11,131 nucleotides of DNA, taken from an uncultured Clostridia bacterium (lineage in GTDB: Bacteria > Bacillota > Clostridia > Oscillospirales > Oscillospiraceae). The position numbers and the translations under genes were made by a program. The notes under the pieces are model-generated. The model made no database searches. It was not told the origin of the DNA and saw only the letters and a list, made by a program, of their open reading frames with translations. This document shows, piece after piece, positions 5,950 to 11,131 of the stretch. Where the stretch lies: NCBI GenBank assembly GCA_938049125.1, contig CALICR010000020.1:1-11131 (forward strand), read 5' to 3'. The stretch's first letter is position 1; every line of letters begins with the position of its first letter.

Positions 5950-6834
5950 CTATTTCAGTTCCCAGGTACGCAGCTCCCTGGCGCGCTCGTAGAGGCGCTC
6001 GTAGCTGCGGTAGCGGCTCTCGGGCACCGCGCCCGCCTCTACGGCGGCGCGGACGGCGCAGCCCGGCTCCCGGAGGTGAGCGCAGTCGTGGAACTGGCAG
6101 CGGCCCAGGTAGGGCGCGAAGTCCGGGAAGGCATACTGGAGGTTCTCCTTGAGCACCAGGTCCATGCGCTCCGTGTCGAAGGAGGAGAAGCCCGGCGTGT
6201 CGGCCAGAAACGTCCCGTCCCCGAGGGCGTAAAGCTCCACATGACGCGTCGTGTGGCGGCCCCGGCCCAGCTTGTCCGAGACCTCGCCCACCTTGAGTTC
6301 AAGCTCCGGCGCGAGCCGGTTGAGCACGCTGCTCTTGCCGACGCCGGAGTTGCCCGTGAAGGCGGCGGTCCTGCCCCGCACGGCCTCCCGCAGCGCGTCG
6401 ATGCCCACGCCGGTGACGGCGCTGGTGCGGATGACGCGGTAGCCCGCCTTCTCGTAGATGGGCCCGAGGCGGTCCTGCTCCTCCAGGTCCGTCTTGTTGA
6501 TGCAGAGCACCACGGGCACGTTCTGGTTCCCGGCGATGGCCGTGACCCGGTCAATGAGGAAGGGGTCCGTCACCGGGATGACGTTGGCGCAGAAGACGAC
6601 CAGCAGGTCGAGGTTGCAGACCGCGGGCCGGACAAAAAAGTTCTCCCGGGGCAGCAGCGTCTCGATCATGCCGCGGCTGCCGCTGCGGGAGATCTCCACC
6701 CGGTCGCCCACCGTGGGCGTCTTCCCGTCCTTGCGGAACTTGCCCCGGGCCTTGCATTCCACCAAAGCGGCCTCAGCGGTTTCCACATAGTAGAAACCGC
6801 TGAGCGCTTTTACGATCCTTCCCTGCTCCATCAT
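5950..6834 (-). CDS. rsgA: Ribosome small-subunit-dependent GTPase A
   Basis: RsgA binds the 30S subunit late in assembly and hydrolyses GTP to release maturation factors. The 294-residue protein has the full family layout: an N-terminal OB-fold (about 1-68), then a circularly permuted GTPase with G4 NKTD (113-116), G5 TSA (137-139), G1 GNSGVGKS (161-168), the RHTTRH switch (193-198) and G3 DTPG (212-215), and finally a zinc-binding region with Cys246, Cys251, His253 and Cys259 in CQFHDCAHLREPGC. The start codon overlaps the prkC stop in ATGA; a second ATG follows at once and could be used instead. In Bacillus subtilis the homologue yloQ also follows prkC, but there rpe and thiN come next, while here a terminator does. 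Codons 9-24 contain a large inverted repeat. Confidence 0.96.
   Translation of the reverse strand: MMEQGRIVKALSGFYYVETAEAALVECKARGKFRKDGKTPTVGDRVEISRSGSRGMIETLLPRENFFVRPAVCNLDLLVVFCANVIPVTDPFLIDRVTAIAGNQNVPVVLCINKTDLEEQDRLGPIYEKAGYRVIRTSAVTGVGIDALREAVRGRTAAFTGNSGVGKSSVLNRLAPELELKVGEVSDKLGRGRHTTRHVELYALGDGTFLADTPGFSSFDTERMDLVLKENLQYAFPDFAPYLGRCQFHDCAHLREPGCAVRAAVEAGAVPESRYRSYERLYERARELRTWELK
6764..6810 (-). repeat. Large inverted repeat inside the start of rsgA
   Basis: An inner 12-bp perfect stem (6772-6783 with 6793-6804) has a 9-base loop. After a 2-base bulge (6770-6771) it continues with a perfect 6-bp outer stem (6764-6769 with 6805-6810). In the mRNA the hairpin would begin 24 bases after the A of the start codon. 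No T-run follows, so it is not a standard terminator. It may affect ribosome passage or RNA stability; function is inferred only. Confidence 0.7.
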
Positions 6835-8969
6835 TCAAAGGTGACCTGCTCGGAGTAGGCCCAGACGCCATCGTAGTAGACGTCCAGGGTCTTGGTCCCG
6901 GTACCGGTCAGCTCCGCCTTGAGCGTGCCCTCGGAGCAGCGGATGTCCTCGTCGTCCGACACCTGGACGCCGTCCAGCGTCAGCGTGACGCGGACCGTCT
7001 CCCGGTCATCGGGCAGGCGGATGGGCACGATGGCCCGGCCCGTGGTCGGGGTCTCCGGCCCCGTGGGCGTGTCAGGCTGAGACGGCGTATCGGGCTGAGA
7101 GGGCGTGTCGGGCTGGGACGGGGTGTCCGGCTGGTCCGGCGTATCCGGCTCCTCCGGCGTCTCCTGCTTGCCCTTGGAGACCTCGAGGTCGATGCGCGTG
7201 TTCTTCTCCACCATGACCCCGGCGCTGACGCTCTGGTTCACGACGGTGCCCTCGGCCTCGTCGCTCTCGACGTTCTTGATGCTGCCCACCGCGAGGCCGG
7301 ACTCCTGGAGCTTCGCCGTGGCGGCGTCCAGAGTGCTGCCCATCACCTTCGGCACGGGGACCGTCTCGGTCTTCTCGTCGTCCTGGCTCTCCTCGGGGCC
7401 GGTGCTGACATAGAGCGTGACCTCCTGGCCCTCCTCCAGCTTCACGCCGCTGACCGGGTCGGAGTTGATGATGAGGCCCTTTTCATAGTCCTCGCTGCTG
7501 ATGCTGTCGAGGATGACCGTGAGGCCCAGCTGCATGTCGTTCAGCAGCTTCTTGGCGTCGTCCACCTTCATGCCCGTGAGGGGCGGCATGGTGTTGTCCT
7601 TGGGACCCATGCTGATGGTGAGATAGATGGTGGTGCCCTTCTCGGCCTCGGTCTCGGCCTCGGGGGTCTGGTCCACGATATAGCCATAGGCCAGCTCGTC
7701 GTCGTTCACCCATTCTTTGACATCGAACTGGAAGTCGGGGTACTGGCTCGGATAGATGTCCTCATAGGACATGCCGACAAAGCTCGGGACCTTGGCCACC
7801 TTCCGGTCGCCCAGGATGCCGGGCAGCAGCACGGCGAAGAGCAGATAGCCCACGCCGGCCACGGCCAGCAGTGCCAGGACCACCACCGCAATGACGGTGC
7901 CCTTGCGGGTCTTTTTCTCTTCTTCCTCCGGTGCGCCGTCGGCGCCGTAGACGGCGGCAAGGTTGTGCCGCCGCGGATCGTCCTGACGGGGTGTCTGGGA
8001 AGGCCGGGCCTGGCGCGGCTGAGGCTGCTGGGACCGCGCGCCCTGGGGCGTCCGGGGCGCGGCGCCCGCCGTGCGGACCGGCTGGGCCGTCCGAGGCTGG
8101 GGCTGGCCCGCCGCCGCGGGCTCCGGGAAGTGGAACACGATGGAGGGATTCTTCCTAAACTCCTCCAGGTCGTTCAGCATATCCGACGCGCTGGCATAGC
8201 GGCGGCTCAGGTCCGCCGTCATGGCGTGCATGGTGATCTGCTCCAGGCCGATGGGCACGTCGGGGTTCAGCTCCCGCGGGAGCTGGGCCTTGCCGTTGAT
8301 GTGCTGGATGGCCACGGACACCGGCGTATCTCCGTCAAAGGGCGTCTTGGCCGTCATCATCTCGTACATGACGACGCCGAGGGAATAGAGGTCGCTGCGG
8401 CAGTCCACCTTGCTGCCCTTGGCCTGCTCCGGCGAGATGTAGTGGACGGATCCGAGGGCCTCCCGCGTCAGGGTATTCTGGGCCGACGTCATCCGGGCAA
8501 TGCCGAAATCGGCCACCTTGACGCTGCCGTCCTTGAGGATCATGATGTTGTGGGGCTTGATGTCGCGGTGCACGATGCCGCGGCTGTGGGCGTGCTCCAG
8601 CGCCTTGGCGATCTGGAGGCTGAAGTGCAGCGTCTCGCGCCAGTTGAGCTGGCCGCGGCGCTCCATGTACTGCTTGAGGGTGATGCCATCAATGAGCTCC
8701 ATGACGATATAGTCCACGCCGTCGGTGCTGTTGACGTCGTAGACGCTCACGATGTTGGGGTGCGACAGCATGGCGACGGCCTGGCTCTCCGCCTTGAAGC
8801 GGCGGCGGAACTCGTCGTCCTGGGAATACTCGTCCTTCAAAATCTTCACAGCCACCAGCCGCTTGAGCCGGTGGTCCCGGGCCTTGTAGACCACGGCCAT
8901 GCCGCCGGTGCCGATGACCTCCAGGATCTCGTACCGGTTATCCAGCAGCCTGCCGATATAATTGTCCAT
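6831..8969 (-). CDS. prkC: PASTA-domain serine/threonine protein kinase
   Basis: This 712-residue transmembrane kinase (PrkC/PknB/Stk1 family) senses muropeptides or lipid II outside the cell and phosphorylates cytoplasmic targets. The kinase domain spans about residues 13-275: glycine loop IGTGGMAVV (19-27), Lys42, Glu61, catalytic HRDIKPHN (134-141), DFG (154-156), an activation loop with several Thr/Ser (161-169), and SPE (179-181). A Pro/Gln/Arg-rich linker (285-335) leads to one membrane helix (358-383). Three PASTA repeats follow at about 392-455, 458-525 and 535-600. A PDTPSQ repeat spacer (608-635) then links to a C-terminal beta-type domain of about 70 residues that I do not recognise. 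AAGGAG lies 8 bases before the start. It follows prpC by 64 bases and overlaps rsgA by 4. In spore formers PrkC triggers germination in response to muropeptides. Confidence 0.97.
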   Translation of the reverse strand: MDNYIGRLLDNRYEILEVIGTGGMAVVYKARDHRLKRLVAVKILKDEYSQDDEFRRRFKAESQAVAMLSHPNIVSVYDVNSTDGVDYIVMELIDGITLKQYMERRGQLNWRETLHFSLQIAKALEHAHSRGIVHRDIKPHNIMILKDGSVKVADFGIARMTSAQNTLTREALGSVHYISPEQAKGSKVDCRSDLYSLGVVMYEMMTAKTPFDGDTPVSVAIQHINGKAQLPRELNPDVPIGLEQITMHAMTADLSRRYASASDMLNDLEEFRKNPSIVFHFPEPAAAGQPQPRTAQPVRTAGAAPRTPQGARSQQPQPRQARPSQTPRQDDPRRHNLAAVYGADGAPEEEEKKTRKGTVIAVVVLALLAVAGVGYLLFAVLLPGILGDRKVAKVPSFVGMSYEDIYPSQYPDFQFDVKEWVNDDELAYGYIVDQTPEAETEAEKGTTIYLTISMGPKDNTMPPLTGMKVDDAKKLLNDMQLGLTVILDSISSEDYEKGLIINSDPVSGVKLEEGQEVTLYVSTGPEESQDDEKTETVPVPKVMGSTLDAATAKLQESGLAVGSIKNVESDEAEGTVVNQSVSAGVMVEKNTRIDLEVSKGKQETPEEPDTPDQPDTPSQPDTPSQPDTPSQPDTPTGPETPTTGRAIVPIRLPDDRETVRVTLTLDGVQVSDDEDIRCSEGTLKAELTGTGTKTLDVYYDGVWAYSEQVTFE
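7065..7148 (-). repeat. 18-bp tandem repeat coding for PDTPSQ units in prkC
   Basis: The stretch encodes residues 608-635, about four and a half copies of PDTP(S/D)Q. The copies differ mainly at third codon positions. It forms a stiff, extended spacer between the third PASTA domain and the C-terminal domain, and is a likely site for copy-number change between strains. Confidence 0.85.
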
Positions 8970-8995
8970 AACTACTACTCCTTCTCCGAAAACCG

Positions 8996-9017
8996 CCGCT
9001 GCTCTGACCGGCAGCGG
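8996..9017 (-). other. Intercistronic hairpin between prpC and prkC
   Basis: A perfect 7-bp stem (8996-9002 with 9011-9017) with an 8-base loop lies in the 64-base gap between the prpC stop and the prkC start. On the minus strand it is followed shortly by only TTTT, so it could be a weak attenuator or a processing/stability element that lowers kinase relative to phosphatase. It may also be chance. Confidence 0.35.
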
Positions 9018-9033
9018 GCTCAGAATCTATCGA

Positions 9034-9765
9034 TCACACGGTCACGAGGACAACGGTCACGTTGTCCGGCGCGCCGCGATTGGCCGCGATCATCATGAGC
9101 CGCTTGCAGCAGTCGCTGCGGTCGGCTCCGTGCTCCACTTCAAAAAGGATCTCCTGGTCCGCCATCATATTGCTGAGGCCGTCGGAGCACAGCAGGATGC
9201 TGTCCCCGGGCTTCAGGACCTGGGTAAAGGCGTCGCAGAGGACCTTGTCCTCGGTACCGACGGCGCGGGTGATGAGATTCTTCACGGGATGCTGCTTTGC
9301 CTCCTCGCGGGTGATCTCACCGCGCTGCACCATCATTTCGACCACGGAGTGGTCCGTGGTGATCATTCGGATCCCGCCGCGGTTGAGGTAATAGGCGCGG
9401 CTGTCGCCCACGTTGACGACGTAGGCCTTATTCTCCCGGATCAGGGCCGCCACCAGGGTGGTGCCCATGCCGTCGTACTCGCTGCTCAGGTGGGAATGCT
9501 CAAAGACGGCCTGGTTGCTCAGGGCCACGGCGTTCTCCAGCAGCCGGAGCAGCTCCGGCTCCTTGAGCCGCGGGTCCATCATGCGCCGGACCTCCTTCAC
9601 GAAGACGTCCACCGCAAGGCGGCTGGCGATGTTGCCCGCCCGGGCGCCGCCCATGCCGTCGCAGACGACGGCCAGAATGCTGCCGTCCTCAAGCTGGCTC
9701 AGGTCGTAATAATCCTGATTCTGACTTCTGACCTTGCCAGGATCGGTCAGACCCCATGCCTCCAT
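9034..9765 (-). CDS. prpC: PP2C-family protein serine/threonine phosphatase
   Basis: This 243-residue cytoplasmic metal-dependent phosphatase removes phosphates placed by the adjacent PASTA kinase. The family's metal-binding residues are in place: Asp18 in RSQNQD, Asp36-Gly37 in VVCDGMGG, Asp195 in CSDGLSN and Asp234 in GAPDN. The conserved DGMGTTLVAAL, VNVGDSRAY and TTDHSVVEMMVQRGEIT blocks are also present, and the length is that of PrpC/Stp1. GGAGG lies 7 bases before the start, and the gene follows rlmN by 22 bases, so it is co-transcribed. The kinase/phosphatase pairing in this order is shared by most Firmicutes. Confidence 0.96.
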   Translation of the reverse strand: MEAWGLTDPGKVRSQNQDYYDLSQLEDGSILAVVCDGMGGARAGNIASRLAVDVFVKEVRRMMDPRLKEPELLRLLENAVALSNQAVFEHSHLSSEYDGMGTTLVAALIRENKAYVVNVGDSRAYYLNRGGIRMITTDHSVVEMMVQRGEITREEAKQHPVKNLITRAVGTEDKVLCDAFTQVLKPGDSILLCSDGLSNMMADQEILFEVEHGADRSDCCKRLMMIAANRGAPDNVTVVLVTV

Positions 9766-9787
9766 GGCTATCCCTCCTCACTGGGAA

Positions 9788-10816
9788 TCATGCGTTTTCA
9801 TACTTCCGGCGGAGCTGGCCGCAGGACGCGTCGATGTCGCTGCCCAGGGTCCTTCGCACCGTCGCCGTGATCCCGCTCGCCTCCAGCTGCTGCTGGAAGG
9901 CCTGCACATCCCGGCGCAGGCTCGGCTCCAGGGGACTCTCGTCCACATGGTTCAGTGGGATCAGGTTCACATGGCACGGCAGGCCGCGCAGCAGGCGGAT
10001 CAGCTGCTCGCCGTGGGCCTTTGTGTCGTTCACATTCTTTATCATAGCATATTCAAAGGAAATTCGTCTACCCGTTTTTTCATAATATTTGCGGCACGCC
10101 GGGATCAGCTCCTCCAGCGGCCAGCGCCGGTTCACCGGCATGATCTGCGAGCGCGTCTCGTTGTTGGGCGCGTGGAGCGACACGGACAGCGTGAGCTGTA
10201 GATCTTCTTCCGCCAGCCGCCCGATGCGGTCCACAAGGCCGCAGGTGGAGAGGCTGATGTGGCGCATCCCGATGTTCATGCCGTCGGGGCTGTTGATGAG
10301 CTCCAGGAAACGCATGACCGTGTCGTAGTTGTCCAGCGGCTCACCGATGCCCATGAGCACGATGTTCGAGATGGGCAGGCCGGAGTTGAGGGACGTGAAG
10401 AGCACCTGGTCCACCATCTCCGCAGGCCGCAGCCGCCGGACCAGGCCGCCGATGGTAGAGGCGCAGAAGGCGCAGCCCATGGGGCAGCCCACCTCCGAGG
10501 AGATGCAGACCGTGTTGCCGTGGTGGTAGCGCATGAGCACCGTCTCCACGCAGTTGCCGTCCGAAAGCTCCCAGAGATACTTGATGGTGCCGTCCTTCTT
10601 CGACTCCTGTTTGCGCACCACCTTGGGTACGGTCAGGAAGCACTCCCGTTCCAGCCGTTCGCGCAGCGCCTTGGAGAGGTTCGTCATCTCGTCAAAGGAC
10701 GCGGCGCCCCGGTGGAGCCAGGTGAAGATCTGCTTCGCGCGGAACTGCGGCTCTCCCCAGTCCCGCAGGAGCGCCTGCAGCTCCGCTAAATTCATGGATT
10801 TGAGGTCCAGCTTCAT
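9788..10816 (-). CDS. rlmN: 23S rRNA/tRNA adenine C2-methyltransferase, radical SAM
   Basis: RlmN adds the C2 methyl group to A2503 of 23S rRNA and to A37 of some tRNAs, using a radical SAM mechanism with a methylated cysteine intermediate. The 342-residue protein has the N-terminal RlmN domain (WGEPQFRAKQIFTWLH), the cluster motif CPMGCAFC giving Cys111, Cys115 and Cys118, the SAM-binding GIGEPLDN, and the second mechanistic cysteine Cys332 in DIDASCGQLR near the C-terminus. AGGAGG lies 5 bases before the start, inside the end of rsmB, and the start overlaps the rsmB stop in ATGA, so translation is coupled. An AT-rich patch of rare codons at 10022-10090 may hold a promoter. A Cfr-type resistance enzyme is unlikely given the housekeeping context and RlmN-like ends. 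Confidence 0.97.
   Translation of the reverse strand: MKLDLKSMNLAELQALLRDWGEPQFRAKQIFTWLHRGAASFDEMTNLSKALRERLERECFLTVPKVVRKQESKKDGTIKYLWELSDGNCVETVLMRYHHGNTVCISSEVGCPMGCAFCASTIGGLVRRLRPAEMVDQVLFTSLNSGLPISNIVLMGIGEPLDNYDTVMRFLELINSPDGMNIGMRHISLSTCGLVDRIGRLAEEDLQLTLSVSLHAPNNETRSQIMPVNRRWPLEELIPACRKYYEKTGRRISFEYAMIKNVNDTKAHGEQLIRLLRGLPCHVNLIPLNHVDESPLEPSLRRDVQAFQQQLEASGITATVRRTLGSDIDASCGQLRRKYENA
10041..10070 (-). promoter_or_regulatory. Candidate internal promoter within rlmN
   Basis: On the minus strand TAGACG (10065-10070) is followed by 18 nt and TATGAT (10041-10046), with TGC directly before the -10. The -10 context ATATGCTATGATA closely resembles ATATGCTACAATA before the sigma-factor gene. 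It would start RNA near 10034, within rlmN, and supply prpC, prkC and rsgA independently of the upstream genes. Confidence 0.4.
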
Positions 10817-11131
10817 GATTTCCTCCTGAGGCGGCAGATGTAAAAGCCGTCGGTGCCGTGGTCGCAGGGCAGCAGTGTCACGTCGCCGCCGGTCTCCCCC
10901 ACACCGGGCAGCGCCGCCGGTTCCCGGCTGAACTCCGGATGGTCCGCGAGGAAGGCCTCCGCGACGCCGCGGTTCTCCTCGGGCAGAACGGTGCAGGTGC
11001 TGTAGAGGAGCAGACCGCCGGGCTTCACGTGGCCCGCCTGGGCCTCGAGGATGCGCCGCTGGACCGCCGGGAGCCCGGCGAGGGGCGCGAGGTCCTTATA
11101 GCGGATGTCCGGCTTCTTCCGAATGACGCCG
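10813..11131 (-). CDS. rsmB: 16S rRNA cytosine-967 C5-methyltransferase (5' truncated)
   Basis: These are the last 105 residues of RsmB (Sun), a SAM-dependent methyltransferase that modifies C967 of 16S rRNA; the start lies beyond the window edge and the whole protein is usually about 450 residues. Recognisable segments are GVIRKKPDIRYKDLAPLAG, the LPAVQRRILEA helix and GGLLLYSTCTVLPEENRGVA. The cysteine in STCT is the catalytic nucleophile of this family. The extreme C-terminus FYICRLRRKS fits. The frame is open to 11130; an internal GTG at 11028 is just a valine codon. It heads the visible part of the rsmB-rlmN-prpC-prkC-rsgA operon; in Bacillus subtilis def and fmt precede it. Confidence 0.95.
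   Translation of the reverse strand, partial: GVIRKKPDIRYKDLAPLAGLPAVQRRILEAQAGHVKPGGLLLYSTCTVLPEENRGVAEAFLADHPEFSREPAALPGVGETGGDVTLLPCDHGTDGFYICRLRRKS

Noticed and set aside
6889..6912. A palindrome CCGGTACCGG near the end of prkC.
   Set aside because: It is short and coded within Thr-Gly-Thr-Gly repeats, so it is likely a by-product of codon choice.
7065..7148. The regular repeats as a possible CRISPR or regulatory array.
   Set aside because: They have an 18-bp period with no unique spacers and encode in-frame PDTPSQ units.
7965..9098. A 377-codon plus-strand open frame opposite the kinase domain of prkC.
   Set aside because: The product resembles reverse-complement kinase codons (rich in His, Val, Leu, Asp) with no recognisable domain.

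Overview
The window looks like chromosomal DNA from a GC-rich, spore-forming member of the Clostridia, most likely a gut Oscillospiraceae-type organism. Three things suggest this: two spore-coat morphogenetic genes (spoIVA and a sipL-type SPOCS/LysM gene), an Fe-S L-serine dehydratase alpha subunit, and the Firmicutes-style gene string rsmB-rlmN-prpC-prkC-rsgA. Coding is dense and almost all of it lies on the minus strand. There is no sign of phage, transposon, CRISPR or RNA genes.

Layout on the plus strand: positions 1-441 hold the 3' half of sdaAA, closed by a strong terminator. A decayed C-terminal fragment of a PutP-type sodium/solute symporter follows at about 572-823, with its own terminator. 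All the rest is minus strand. From right to left these genes are the 3' end of rsmB, then rlmN, prpC (PP2C phosphatase), prkC (PASTA kinase) and rsgA, which overlap or lie close together and end in a terminator at 5900-5932. Next come a 42-residue hydrophobic ORF, sipL, an ECF sigma/anti-sigma pair, and spoIVA. Each of the sipL, sigma and spoIVA units has its own terminator and a plausible promoter.

How the genes fit together: SpoIVA is the ATPase that forms the basement layer of the spore coat. In Clostridioides difficile, SipL is its partner, binding SpoIVA through a C-terminal LysM domain. Here both genes lie within about 3.4 kb, and each is preceded by a similar promoter-like element (GGCATA, a 13-nt spacer, then a CATA-like or GTATG-like box) resembling sigma-E promoters. 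Between them sits a translationally coupled ECF sigma factor and membrane anti-sigma whose signal is unknown. PrkC and PrpC are the opposing kinase and phosphatase of the muropeptide/cell-wall signalling pathway, co-transcribed with ribosome maturation and rRNA methylation genes.

The least expected structures are non-coding signals inside genes. One is a long, near-perfect inverted repeat in codons 9-24 of rsgA. Another is an AT-rich, rare-codon patch in rlmN that carries an extended -10 promoter motif. A third is a 12-bp motif repeated on both sides of the small hydrophobic ORF. I found no clearly new multi-gene system.
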